A DNA stretch of 64,000 nt, from assembly GCA_030544215.1 (NCBI GenBank), contig JARZZO010000001.1, positions 37,785,670 through 37,849,669 on the forward strand, given 5' to 3'. The translations under genes were made by a program, and so were the position numbers. The notes beneath the pieces were generated by a model that was given only the letters and a program-made list of their open reading frames with translations, had not been told where the DNA came from and searched no databases. Origin of the DNA: Zantedeschia hybrid cultivar. Lineage: Eukaryota; Streptophyta; Magnoliopsida; Alismatales; Araceae. Shown here piece after piece: positions 1 to 11,234 of this stretch. The stretch's first letter is position 1. Each line of letters begins with the position of its first letter.

Positions 1-587
1 TGATCCCTTGTTGTTCACTCAATTACCTTCGCAAGCTTTCTACTGTATCTGAAAGACCGATTATGGTGGACTTAATGGTTAAAGCCCACTAGTCAGAGAA
101 TCAAGACACAATGGTCCACAAACAAGGTATCATTGGTGACTCAGGTCAAAGGACCAACTGTGCTACTACAACAAATGAATTCCCTGGTTGACTAATAGGT
201 ATAATTACCATCCAGGAATTCTTATTTGGGTCTGTTCAGGGAACTCATTCTCTAATTAGCACCCACTTGTTTGTCTTAGTGCCACCATACGAGTGAATGT
301 GAGATCATTCACCCTCATCATATGAGCAGACATAACTTGTGTCGATCTTATCGGATATTTAATGTCCATCTCAAATATCCTATGATCGAGAACTATTTAA
401 GACAATTGCCTTAGGATATTTATCTCACTATCATGATCTCATCATGATTCAATATCCCATACATTTGTCTATGGACCTTCATTACGATAGTCGTTTGCGA
501 GAACTATTAAATGAAGAAATAATTGCCTTTATTAATAATCTGAACTAGAATGTACAATGATTGGCTTTGAGGCCACCCAATTCTAAC
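1..587 (-). mobile_element. Copia-C: partial LTR of a minus-strand Ty1/copia element
   Basis: Read on the minus strand this starts TGTTAG at 587 and follows the layout of the copia LTRs at 29911, 49647 and 62171: the same start, the GGTGGCC block, an ATCATGATCTCATCATGAT palindrome and the GGATAT stem-loop at 353-380. It is clearly more diverged than those three, so it is a related subfamily. For a minus-strand element 587 is the outer right end (5' LTR start). The rest lies left of the window. It abuts Copia-A LTR sequence at 588, so it probably inserted into that LTR. The left target duplication cannot be seen. Confidence 0.75.
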
Positions 588-936
588 AGATCCAGATGTG
601 CCCCGCCGCTTCTCCAAATCCCGTTCGACGGGAAATCGTCCGCGCGTTGCGGCGATCATTGCGGCGACCTGTATAGGCTTCGTGGGCTGCGAAGAATGAG
701 GAACGTGAGGATATCCGTCGCGGGGAGGATCGCGTGGACTTCGCTAGAGGCCGGGCGCTTGTACGGCTTGCGGTGTCACACCGACAGAACCGAACGGCTG
801 CAGATTCGAATCCGCACACGGTGAGAACAGATAATCCGATTATCTTGTATTTTAGATTTCGAAACGGGAATGGATCGCTGTATTGTTTTTTGTTTTCGCT
901 GCGTGAGCGATCCGGAGAAACCGAGAAAACCCAACA
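588..936 (+). repeat. Copia-A 5' LTR, 3' portion only
   Basis: This aligns along its whole length, with scattered substitutions, to the last 350 bp of the complete Copia-A 3' LTR (about 31111-31462). Both end in ACCCAACA and are followed by non-LTR sequence. The start of the LTR is missing because Copia-C interrupts it at 587/588. The pieces on the two sides of the window's first 31 kb are therefore the two LTRs of one element. Confidence 0.85.
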
Positions 937-937
937 G

Positions 938-950
938 TGGTGTCAGAGCC
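938..950 (+). other. Copia-A primer binding site (tRNA-iMet type)
   Basis: TGGTGTCAGAGCC begins two bases after the LTR end. The usual plant site complementary to initiator methionine tRNA starts TGGTATCAGAGC, so there is one A-to-G change. It marks the LTR at 588-936 as a 5' LTR in plus orientation. Confidence 0.85.
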
Positions 951-3378
951 AGGTTCCACTGTTTCTCGTCCCGTTTCGGTTTCCGAAATTAATTTTTCTT
1001 GGGTTATTCCATGCGTTTAATCCGATTAAAATGACGGAATAGTATTCATAAGATGAACACAAATAATTTGATTATTTTTCTGTGATTTTTTGGATTTTAT
1101 TTGGGGTTTTTCGTGTTCTTCGTGGGACGAAGAACGGCGTGGTTTAGCGGCTTCAATCCGGCAACCCCATGCGATGGGGAGGTGTCCCGAGGTCCTGGTA
1201 TGACCAGTGATCATGTCGGGCATCAACAACATCAATCACCGGCGGCTAAAAGCCCACTGGGAAGATCGGATCTGTGCATCATGGCCTTCATTTTCTTGTT
1301 TTTGGAAAACCAGGTTTTGGGCATCGGATGCATCTCAATGATGCCCTCGCCGGCGCCGATGGTACTCGACGGCGCTGGGGGTCACCGGCGTGGGCGGCCG
1401 GCGCGGCGTTGGCTAGCCGCCGGCCACTAACCTGCTGGCCCTTTTTAGGGTTTCGGCTGTTGGGCGTTTGGGGCAGAAGGGGCCTAGCCGGCGATGGGGG
1501 GGCCCGCCGGCAAGGGGAGGCTACACCGGCCATGTCGGCCGTCGCTGTGGCCCAGCCACCGAGCGGCGCTGCCGAGCCCCACTGCCGGTTTCCCTTTCCT
1601 GCAACGCAGGTTAGGGTTTCCAATGGGAGGCCGTCAGGTTCGGGGTTGGGGATGGGCCGGTTCAGGGCCTGGGCCGGATGGGACCGGTTTGGGCGGTCTG
1701 GGCGGCTGGCTCATCTAGATACCAAGCTGGTTCGAGCCATGGCTCGACCCTGGCCGAGCCAGGGGCTCGGGCCAGGAGAGCCTAGCTGGCTTGGCCAGTT
1801 CTCTTACTACAACCCCTCCTTTTAAGTCCCATATAAAACCCCTAAAACCCCATGCCTAAATTATGAAATTAAAATCTGATATTAATTTAAAATTCAAAAT
1901 GGTTTTGATATTTAAATTTATTAATCAATTTTAATTATTTGGGCATAATGATTTTAATCATGTTAATTAGCAATTAGATGAAATATGATTAGAGTTAATT
2001 ATTAGCATAAAGGTTAAGCTAATAATTATCTTTAATTATCTAATTTAATTATTGAATTAGTGATTAATATTTAATAATCCAAATGTTAGATTATTATCTG
2101 TTAATACATCTAATTGTTAATTAATATTAGAGTTAGTTATTGATTTAATTGTTAAATTAATAATTAACTTAAACAACTAATTTAAATGTTAAATTAGTAA
2201 TCCTTGATTATTTATTGTTAATCATTAATTTAATAGTTAAATTAATGTTAACTTTAATTACCTAATCTAAGAATTAGATTAATTAATTATTAATTAGTTA
2301 GTGTTAATTATTGGTTTAAGAGTTAAATTAATAATTAACATTAATTGGCTAATCTAAGTGTTAGATTAGTAGTTAATAATTAATTTCGTTGATTATTAAT
2401 TTAAGTGTTAAATTATTAATTAATTTTGTTGGATTAATCTAAGAGTTAGATTAGTCTTTAAATAGTCTAATTGTTAGATTATTAATGGGGTTTAATCTAA
2501 GTGTTAGATTATTAGAAATGTTCTAATTTGCATGGAATAATCTAGAATTATTAATTCGGAGTGTGTGCGCATATGATGTGTGTTTAATGCTTTTAAATTT
2601 TGATTTAATTGCATGTTAAGTTAATAAAATGAGTTTTCGAAATTCAAATACCAATTTTGATTGGATCCCAGCTTTCTGAAAGTCAAAACTTATTTATTTT
2701 GAAAACTCATTTGTTTTAGCCATGTGATGCGCTGAATCATGTGTGGAATGTTTAAAACACACCGTGGTCATGGATATGTACTTAATTTATTATTCATGTG
2801 ATGAATGGATTGTATGGATCGTGGATGTATATTTGATTATTAATTGTTAATAAATAGAGGTCTGCGCACCTCTCTCACTCATACTCCGATGTATTTCTAC
2901 CTCCCTCTTACTCTTGTACTCGCCATAAGGCCTCCTTCATTTTTACTTGTGAATTCTAGAATTTAAATCTAATATGATCGAGGCAACCGAGGAAGGAGCG
3001 AGGACAATCCACAACTGCAACCAGGAAGGCGAAAAGATGGAGATCTCTTGCCTATGTGTTTCCAGGATATATAATTTAATTGTTGTGTTAGATTGTATGT
3101 GCGTTTGACTGTTGGCTCCAGTCAAACCCACTGTGCTATCCATGACCACACTAATGACATGTATGAGATGCATTGTTTTTCTTTTGATTATGAATCAAAG
3201 CAGGTTATAATATTTAGTAAATATATACGATGTATTTATATACTATCACCTAGGAGAGACCAAGATAAAAGTTATCTAAATACCCTCAGATAAACTCTAA
3301 GCCGTAACGCGAGTAGTTAAGAACTTACCGCGTGGTCCACCATCGTTATAGTCATAGGATTCGAATCACTTTAGGCAG
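951..3378 (+). other. Copia-A untranslated leader, first part
   Basis: About 2.4 kb between the primer site and the Athila-1 insertion, with no credible coding. It runs from a GC-rich stretch with many GCCGGC-like words (about 1150-1800) through a very AT-rich stretch of short palindromes (about 1950-2520) to a mixed segment. The leader continues after Athila-1 at 11235-11738, giving about 2.9 kb in all before gag. Long leaders are known in Angela/BARE-type copia elements. A smaller insertion hidden inside cannot be excluded. The overlapping reading frames at 1274-1825 look like chance products of GC-rich sequence. Confidence 0.65.
1950..2520 (+). repeat. Array of short AT-rich palindromes in the Copia-A leader
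   Basis: About ten copies of a 17-21 bp inverted repeat of the form TAATCTAAGTGTTAGATTA, with arms TAATCTAA/TTAGATTA and a 3-nt centre. Variants such as TAATTTAAGTGTTAAATTA change both arms together. Clear copies lie near 2040, 2178, 2224, 2262, 2351, 2397, 2435 and 2492. Confidence 0.8.
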
Positions 3379-5690
3379 TGATAAGTGTTAAATTGATCAT
3401 TTAAGGGCAATTATATGCATCATACTCATGTTTTTATCTGCAAAATAGCATGAAATGATAGATAATTGTGTAACAAGTCCAACGGTACTAATTTCATCAA
3501 ATTCTGACTTAAAAACATCGTCATTTCATGTGATTAAAGGAGTATAGCACATTTGCAGTTTTTCGACAAAACCGAGACGAAATGAATAAATATGATGATA
3601 TTTTTATGATAATGTGCTAATTTATATTTATTTTATGTGAACAAGACATGCCGATGATGCAGTGCAGCTAGTGGAGTTTCTGGAAATTTGGGGGAGGTCT
3701 AATGTTCGGATTTCAACTAAAGTAGGGGTAAAAATGCAATTTGATGTCTTAATATTGCTCGGATTCCTTCTTTCTCTGGAGTTTCCCAAAACCCTCTATT
3801 TCCTTCTTTCTCTCCAATTTCCCAACCACATCCCTTCCTTTATTTTAAAAATCCTCTCTCTCTCGTTTTAGAAATTTGAATCATCTTTCTTCTCCAGTTT
3901 CCTCTTCCTCTCCAAATCCGAATCATGTCCCTTCTCCAAGCCTCCCACGTTCCTTCTCCTCTTCCAATTTCTCCTATAAATTCCCTCTCTCTCTCCCAGA
4001 TTCGGGGCTTCCTTTCCGAACACTCTCCCCGCAGCTCTCTCTTCCCCTCTCCCGTATCCCTGCTCTCTATTTCCAACAATCTCTCTCTCCCTGCACGCAG
4101 CTCCTTCTCTCTCTCTCGTTTTTGTTCCAGCAGCCCTCTCTTTCTCGTTCCTGCCGCACTCTCCTTCTTCCTCCCCTCTTTCCCAGCCTCTCTTTCTCTC
4201 CCTCCACAGCTCTCTCTCTCGTCCACGACCAAACCTTGCCTTCTCTGCAGCAAGCACCCGGCGTTCACGTTTATCCACCGGAACGGGCATCCACCAACCA
4301 GCAGCTGCACCTCCTGGCACGCGCTGCCCATGCACGCTTGGTGAAGCCCACGCCTGCATCCAGCTTTTTCCAGCAGCAGCTCCACGCGTTGCCCGGCGCC
4401 GTCTTCTCTGCATGCATGTAGGCGAGCCACCTCTAGCCAGAGTAAAGCTTCACCGAACCAGCTCCACGTAGCCTGTCCAAGCTTGCTCTTTCCAGCAGCA
4501 CCAGCACACGCCCGGTGAAGAACAGTCGCAGCACCAGCAGTCTGTACCTCCAACCCTCGCAGCCGGCTATTCCTTCCCCTCCTCCGGCTCTCTTCCACGT
4601 AGCAGCATCCCGGCCTTCCACGTGCTGCCCATGCGCATGCTCATTGAAGCATGCATGCACAGCCACGTATTTGCAAGCAGCTCCGTGCGGTGAAGACAGC
4701 CTTCTTCCAGCAGCTCCAGCACCCCTTCCACCAGCTTCAAGCAGTAGCCAGCAGCTTCCAAGCAATCCTTCCACGCATCTGCTTCCTCCAGAACCCCTTC
4801 CAGCAGCTCGTCCACGTGCATGCATGCTGCATCCCAGCACTGCCGACCTCTACGTCTTCACACCAGCGGCAAGCATCCTCCACAGCAGCTCCATCAAGCT
4901 TCCTCTTACTCTCCACAGCAGTAGGCTTTCTTCCTTTCCATCCACGTGCCAGCAACAACTCTTCTCAGAGGCACCAGCAGCAGCTCCATCAAGCTCCCAC
5001 ATGCAGGCACGTCCAAGCCCATGCAAGCAGCCAGCACCTCCACATGCAGCCGGCAGCCTCCTTCTGCGCAGCAAATAAACAGCAACTACCCAAGTAGTTG
5101 AAGCTTCGGTCCACTGCGCCTTCCATCCTGGTCCATTGCACCGATAGTTCCAACAAAACACCCACAGAACCTGTTGTTGTTCTTTTCCCTTTCTCTCCCC
5201 CATTAGTGTAGTATTAACTTGCTTGTTAGGATTAGTTAGTTATTAATTAATGTTTGATTATTTAAGTTTAATGATAGTGAACCATAAATGTTGTGATTCG
5301 TTTCATAACTTTTAGATAATTAATAAGTTCCACGTAGTTAAAATTCAATGTCTTTATTATAATTTTTAGTTGTGCGTATTTTTTTTTATATATGTGTTTG
5401 TGTTTAATTTTTGAAAAAGAAAAAAAAAAGAGTTGTTTAATTCAAGCAATTATATTTTTAGGTAACATTAGTTGATTGCGTTTTAGTTTAATTAAGTAAT
5501 TAGTTTATTTAAATTTTCACTTATTTTTAGATTAACTAAATTCCAAAGTTTTCAAAATTAAAATTCTATCTCCTTGTGGATCGACTCGGACTCACCGTTA
5601 TTAATTTTCAAAATCTGATTTGAGTGAGCCGGATAAATTTAGATTGAACGTTTTCATGAGTGTTTAACGACGCACAATTTGAAACGATCA
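3379..5690 (+). repeat. Athila-1 5' LTR
   Basis: 2312 bp, starting TGATAAGTG and ending AACGATCA. The first 500 bp match the LTRs at 32483 and 46501 almost base for base, and the reverse complement matches those at 36257 and 42404. After a TATA box comes a long CT-rich tract (about 3840-4230), then a C-rich section with repeated CAGCAGC, CACGT and CATGCATG words, and an AT-rich end. The long frames on both strands here (for example 3840-4598 and 4515-5078) come from this skewed composition and are not treated as genes. Confidence 0.9.
3975..3980 (+). promoter_or_regulatory. Putative TATA box in Athila-1 LTR
   Basis: TATAAA lies in a CTCCTATAAATTCC context directly before the CT-rich tract. 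The same context is kept in the Athila-2 5' LTR at 33065-33070 and, on the minus strand, in both Athila-3 LTRs. That fits a conserved pol II start just before a pyrimidine-rich leader. Transcription is inferred only. Confidence 0.55.
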
Positions 5691-5695
5691 ATTTT

Positions 5696-5713
5696 TGGCG
5701 CCGTTACCGGGGA
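5696..5713 (+). other. Athila-1 primer binding site (tRNA-Asp type)
   Basis: TGGCGCCGTTACCGGGGA begins five bases after the LTR. From family knowledge, Athila/Calypso elements prime from tRNA-Asp with TGGCGCCGTTGCCGGGGA. One base differs. Athila-2 (34531-34548) and Athila-3 (42381-42398, minus) have the same site with other single changes. Confidence 0.85.
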
Positions 5714-6446
5714 GTTAGATTTTTTAATTTTGATTATCTTGGATTTAGTGTAATTAATCTTTAGCTAACCTTATTTTTCTTATTTTTGCAGATATATTGA
5801 AAAAAAAAAAAGAAAAAAAAAGAGGAAAGCGAAATCATGGTCAGTGTGTTCCAACTTTCTATGTTTCAATTTCCTTACTTTAGTTAGTTTCCAATTTTGT
5901 AGTTTCTAGTTTAGATAGGTTTCCATTAACTAAAAAAAAAAAGAAACAAAAAGAGGAACATCCAAAGTTAAAAATTTTCATCTCCAAGATTAGAAACCTT
6001 CCATGCTAGGCATTCATCATTCTAGGAAAGCATGAGCTAGTTTCCTTGCACAGTTATTTCCATAAATTGTTGAAGAGTGCGGGGGAAAGGTACGTGTTTC
6101 AATTTTAGCAAGTCATTCATGATTGCATCAACACACCTTGCATTGATTTGTTGCCTTGTATTGCATTCAAAAAAGACTTTAAAGGAAGCAACTTTAACCA
6201 CATAAGGTAGGGATTTGATCACCCTTTCTTAGCCCACAAATCACCTTCCTTGCATTGGCATTTCCTAATCCAACTAAAAGCAAGTCGAAAGAGAATCTAG
6301 GGTTTACACCGTGAGTGGTTTAAATCTCGGGTTGCCTCCATTTTTGGCAACGGTGTCTAGTCTAGAGGTTGAAAAGGCAAACGCCTAAGCGGGAAAGTGG
6401 TTCTCTAATTAGGTCCCTACGAAAGTAGGGAGAGCCCGAATCCAGA
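5714..6446 (+). other. Athila-1 leader between primer site and gag
   Basis: An AT-rich leader with runs of A, homologous in blocks to the Athila-2 leader (34549-35460) and to Athila-3. Shared blocks include the AAACGCCTAAG segment and TAATTAGGTCCCTACGAAAGTAGGG shortly before the coding start. No open frame of interest is present. The capsid-coding part of a usual Athila gag is not found here. Confidence 0.6.
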
Positions 6447-7551
6447 ATGGACATAAATCTGATTAATCAGAAATTGGATAAGGTAGACATCTTGGCCTAG
6501 AAACTAGACCAACTCTTGGCCTTAAACAAGCAAGAGCCTACTTACCCAACACAATCTAGTCCATATGAAGGCCCATCTTCTGCCAATCATGATATTTGTG
6601 CCTTATGCGCAAGTCCAACCCATCAAGTGAATGAATGCCCAACTGCGGCCCAACTTCCACCATTCATTCAAGAACAAGTTCAGGCTGCCCAGGGATTCTC
6701 CAGGCCCAATAATGATCCATTCTCAAATACTTACAATCCTAGCTGGAGAAACCACCCTAATTTCTCTTGGAAAAATCAGCAGGCCCCATTACCAATGTCC
6801 AATCTTCCCATGCATCAAGCCCAAAAGCCACATAATTCATTTCAACAGCAATCTAATTTCTATGGAAATGTTCAGGCTAGGGGATCTCAAGCCCAATTTT
6901 CTCAACCGGTCCAATATCAATCTGGTCAACCGGCCCAGTATCAATCTGGTCAACCGGCCCAGTATCAATCAGGTCAACCGGCCCACTATCATTCATTCCA
7001 ATATGGACAGCCAACCCAATACCATCCTCCACCCACTTATCCACAACCTCCTCAGCCCAACTTTGATGACAAATTCACTCAACTCCAACAACTGATTTTG
7101 ACCCAGCAACAATCCATTGCTAAGTTGGGAAGTCAAATGGGCCAACTAGCTGAGGCTACGATGAGAAGAGAAGTTGGTCAACTTCCTAGTCAACCCATTG
7201 CCAATCCAAGGAATCAACCTCCGGGTTTTCCGCAGCAATCGGGCCTTTTACCTCAGCCTGGCCCGTTACCACAACCTAAAGGGCCACAATTGGAGAATGC
7301 TAAAGCCATTTCAGCCCTTAGGAGTGGGAGAAGTTTAGAAAAACCACATGCAGATGGAGATAGCTAAAGGTTCTACTGATGGGCCTCAGGAAATTGAAAG
7401 TGAGAGTGAAGATGAACCCATCATGGAGAAGTTGGAGGAGGATCCGAAAGGAAAAAGGAAGATTGATGAAGGCCCAAGTTCTTATAAACCTAGGGTGCCA
7501 TTTCCTAATACCTTGTTAGCTAAGCCCAATACCAGGAAGAAACTGGCCTAG
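6447..7551 (+). pseudogene. Athila-1 gag C-terminal part (nucleocapsid), broken
   Basis: Starting at the ATG at 6447, the frame meets a TAG at 6498-6500 and is then open to 7367. A frameshift near 7340-7367 moves it to the frame ending at 7551. Visible features are a CCHC zinc knuckle (CALCASPTHQVNEC), the Athila-type YNPSWRNHPNFSW block, a run of QYQSGQPA octapeptide repeats (6903-6990) and an NQQSIAKLGSQMGQLAEA-like segment before PR. The N-terminal retrotransposon capsid domain of a normal Athila Gag is absent. The start is homologous to the Athila-2/-3 ORF start, which argues that the short form is ancestral to the group and not a late accident. Confidence 0.75.
6903..6990 (+). repeat. 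24-bp tandem repeat coding for QYQSGQPA
   Basis: Three to four near-identical 24-bp units (CAATATCAATCTGGTCAACC type) in the gag frame, giving a Q/S/P-rich octapeptide repeat after the zinc knuckle. Not seen in Athila-2 or -3. Confidence 0.85.
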
Positions 7552-7560
7552 AATGAGGAG

Positions 7561-10500
7561 TTGTTGGATTTGTTCAAACAAGTCCAAATTAATATTCCAC
7601 TCCTCGATGCCATCAAGCATGTGCCAGCTTATGCTAAGTTTCTCAAGGAATTATGTACTCCACGAAGAGAATCTAGAATGGCACCCGAAAAGGTTCGACT
7701 TTCTGAGGACGTTAGTGCAATTGTGATAAATCATTTACCCAAGAAGTTAAAGGATCCTGGAGCACCTCTAATTTCATGTGACTTAGCTGGAGTTACATTT
7801 GATAGAGCTTTATTGGATCTAGGTGCTAGTGTAAATCTATTGCCAACAGCCAGTTATGAGAAATTTGATATTGGAGAATTAAAGCCCACACCCATCATCT
7901 TGCAGTTGGCTGATAGGTCTGTGAAAACTCCACGGGGATTAATTGAGGATGTTATTGTAAAGGTTCATGATTGTTATTTTCCTGTGGATTTTCTTATTCT
8001 GGATATGGCATTATCTGAGGAACTCATTCACACTCCGATCATCCTAGGTCGTCCATTCTTAGCCACTGCCAATGCTAATATAAATTGTGAAACTGGCATA
8101 ATGGACATTTCATTTGGGGGTCAAAAGGTCCAGATTAATGTCTTCAAAGCACCTCAATACCCAGATCATGAAAAAGAATGTCATACTATTGATGTCTTGG
8201 ATAATCTAGTTGAAGAAAATGAGCTGTCCACATATGACCTTTTGGAGGAAGCCAACACTTTAAAGGACTCTCCTGGCCCATTAACATCTTGGCCCAAGGT
8301 TGAACCTTTACCAGCCTTACAATCTGAGCCCGCTTTGCCATCCTTAGAGGACCCTCCTGAGCTTGAACTCAAACCATTACCTGAGTCTCTCAAGTATATC
8401 TTTTTGGGCCCGGACCAAACTCTCTCGGTCATCATTGCGGCAAATTTCACATCGCCGCAGGAGGCTCAATTAACCGAGGTCCTCAAAGACCACAAGGGTG
8501 CTATTGGATGGTCGGTGGCATATTTAAAGGGAATTAGCCCATCCATTTGCATGCATCACATCTATATGGAAGAGAATTTTAAGCCCAGTCGGGAGATGCA
8601 AAGGCGGCTTAATCCCAATATGAAAGAAGTGGTGAAGAAGGAAGTTGTGAAATGGCTGGATGCGGGTATCATTTACCCCATATCAAACAGTAAATGGGTC
8701 AGCCCAACTCAAGTGGTACCCAAGAAATCTGGATTAACAGTTATTAAGAATGATCATGGAGAAGAGGTACCCACTAGGCTCACCACGGGATGGAGAGTGT
8801 GCATTGATTACCGAAAGTTGAATCTCATGACTAAAAAGGATCACTTTCCACTCCCATTCATGGATCAGATTTTGGAAAAGTTATCGGGCCAGAAGTACTT
8901 CTGCTTCTTAAGTGGGTACTCCGGGTACAATCAAGTGGCTATTTACCCGGAAGATCAAGAAAAGACCACCTTCACGTGCCCTTATGGCACGTTTGCTTTT
9001 AGGAGAATGCCATTTGGATTATGCAACGCACCAGCCACATTTCAAGGGTGCATGATGGCTATCTTCTCCGATATGGTGGGAGAATTCCTCGAAGTTTTCA
9101 TGGATGATTTCTCAATCTTCGGGGACTCTTTTGAAAATTTCCTGGAAAATCTTAAACAGGTGCTAGCAAGATGCATTGACACCAATCTGATACTTAGCTG
9201 GGAAAAGAGCTATTTCATGGTTCGGGAGGGCATTGTTCTAGGCCACATTGTGTCTGAAAGGGGGATAGAGATAGATAAAGCTAAGATCGATCTCATATCC
9301 AATCTTCCTCCGCCCACCTCGGTCAGACAGATCCGTTCATTCCTTGGCCATGCCGGTTTCTATCGCCGGTTTATCCACAATTTCTCTCAAATTGCCCGGC
9401 CTCTAACTCTTCTCCTAGCTAAGGACGTTCCTTTCCAAATGGATGAATCTTGCATCAAGGCATTCAATTCTCTGAAGGAATCTTTGACCAAAGCCCCGAT
9501 TCTTCAATCTCCAGATTGGTCTTTACCCTTCGAAATCATGTGTGATGCCTCGGATTATGCTATCGGTACAGTTTTGGGACAAAGAATCAACAAGTGTCCC
9601 GTGGTGATCTATTATGCAAGTCGCACCCTTGCCGATGCTCAAATGAATTATACCACCACAGAAAAGGAACTATTAGCCGTGGTTTTTGCCCAAGAAAAAT
9701 TCAGATCTTATCTTTTAGGGGCAAAAGTCATAATCTATTCTGATCACTCAGCTCTGAAATACCTGTTGACCAAGAAGGATGCAAAGCCTAGGCTTATTAG
9801 ATGGATCTTACTCCTTCATGAATTTGATTTGGAAATTCGGGATAAGAAGGGTTCTGAGAATGTGGTAGCTGACCACCTATCCCGAATTCTGATCTCTGAA
9901 AGTACACCAATCACTGATTCCTTTCCTGATGAGCATCTACTGACCATTTCTCACACTGTTGCACCTTGGTATGCTCATATTGTCAATTACAAGGTGACTA
10001 ATCAGCTTCCGGAAGGATGGACTAAAAGTGAAAAGGACAAATTCTTTTCTCAGGAAAAATATTATTTCTGGGAGGATCCTGAATTATTCAAATTTTGTCC
10101 TGATTAAATCATTAGGCGATGTGTTCCTAAAGAAGAACAACAGAGTGTTCTTAACTTTTGCCATAATCTGGCCTGTGGGGGCCACTTCTCAGGAAAGAAA
10201 ACTGCAGCCAAAGTCCTACAAAGTGGTTTTTACTGGCCCACACTTTTCAAAGATGCCTATGAATTTAGCAAAACTTGCCTCCGATGTCAGGCCGTAGGAA
10301 ATATGGCGTAAAGGGATATGATGCCACTCAACCCAATCTTGGTGGTTGAAGTCTTTGATGTTTGGGGAATTGACTTTATGGGACCTTTTCCACCCTCTTT
10401 TGGACATACCTATATTCTGGTAGCGGTGGATTATGTCTCAAAATGGATTGAAGCAGTAGCCACCCGAACCAATGATCATAAAGTGGTCATTAAATTCGTT

Positions 10501-10966
10501 CAAAAGAATATCTTTTCTCGATTCGGGTGGCCTAAAGCTATCATAAGTGATGGGGGAACGTATTTCATGAATTACCAATTTCAGGCTTTGCTTAAGAAAT
10601 ATGGGATTAATCACAAAGTAGCTACCCCTTATCACCCCCAAACCAGTGGCCAAGTGGAAGTTTCCAATAGGGAGATCAAGAATATTCTGCAAAAGTCCGT
10701 TAGGCCCGATAGAAAAGATTGGTCTGAAAGATTGGATGATGCTTTATGGGCCTATCAGACCGCTTACAAAACTCCTATTGGCATGTCTCCTTATCGCCTG
10801 GTTTTTGGAAAAGCGTGCCACCTTCCGGTGGAATTGGAACATAGGGCTTATTGGGCCATCAAACAAGTCAATCTGGACCTAGCCCAAACTGGTTTCCACT
10901 GAACCTTACAATTGAGTGAGCTGGAAGAGTTGCGCAACCAGGCCTATGAAACTGTGGTGGCCATAA
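7561..10966 (+). pseudogene. Athila-1 pol: protease, RT, RNase H, integrase (broken)
   Basis: A single frame continues from gag with stops at 7549-7551 (TAG), 10105-10107 (TAA), 10309-10311 (TAA) and 10900-10902 (TGA). Protease: the Athila form of the active site, DLGAS, at 7816-7830. RT: motif A reads FLSGYSGYNQ, with Ser (codon 8911-8913) where the family has catalytic Asp; FMDD at 9097-9108 is the normal Athila form. RNase H: MCDASDYAIG, the TEKELLAVVFA segment, YSDHSALKYL and a VADHLSRI end. Integrase: zinc-finger residues ending CLRCQ near 10290, core WGIDFMG, ISDGGTYF and NREIKN (D, D, E). The frame runs into LTR sequence at about 10965 before integrase ends, so no env-like region remains. 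Two lesions (motif A and the 3' truncation) would each block activity. Confidence 0.9.
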
Positions 10967-11234
10967 AAAAAAAGAGTTGTTTAATTCAAGCAATTATATT
11001 TTTAGGTAACATTAGTTGATTGCGTTTTAGTTTAATTAAGTAATTAGTTTATTTAAATTTTCACTTATTTTTGGATTAACTAAATTCCAAAGTTTTCAAA
11101 ATTAAAATTCTATCTCCCTGTGGATCGACTCGGACTCACCGCTATTAATTTTCAAAATCTGATTTGAGTGAGCCGGATAAATTTAGATTGAACGTTTTCA
11201 TGAGTGTTTAACGACGCACAATTCGAAACGATCA
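10965..11234 (+). repeat. Athila-1 3' LTR remnant
   Basis: Matches the last 270 bp of the 5' LTR (from about 5421) and ends AACGATCA. The junction with integrase falls in a run of A, and the 5' LTR has a similar A run at 5421-5429. A deletion between A-rich stretches, removing the end of pol and most of the 3' LTR, explains it. Confidence 0.9.

Larger units (their letters stand above)
3379..11234 (+). mobile_element. Athila-1: damaged Athila-type Ty3/gypsy element with pol
   Basis: Its 5' LTR is 3379-5690 (TG...CA), followed by the Athila primer site, leader, short gag, PR-RT-RNaseH-IN and a 3' LTR remnant. The flanks are GGCAG (3374-3378) and GGCAA (11235-11239), a target duplication with one mismatch. 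It sits in the Copia-A leader. The 3' end of integrase, anything downstream of it, the polypurine tract and about 2 kb of 3' LTR are deleted. It shares LTR ends, primer site and leader with Athila-2 and -3, so it is the pol-bearing member of the same family. Confidence 0.85.

Noticed and set aside
938..950. tRNA gene fragments at the primer sites (also 5696, 34531, 42381, 23966)
   Set aside because: Only 13-18 nt complementary to tRNA 3' ends, directly after LTRs. They are primer sites, and no tRNA body is present.
1101..1825. Coding sequence in the GC-rich copia leader
   Set aside because: Composition-driven frames on both strands, no family likeness, and position between primer site and gag.
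3840..5203. Long overlapping frames on both strands in the Athila LTR (up to 252 codons; also 33074-33881, 36744-37860, 42891-43565, 47200-47993)
   Set aside because: They lie in LTRs of skewed CT- or GA-rich sequence, exist on both strands at once and shift between copies. No domain is recognisable.
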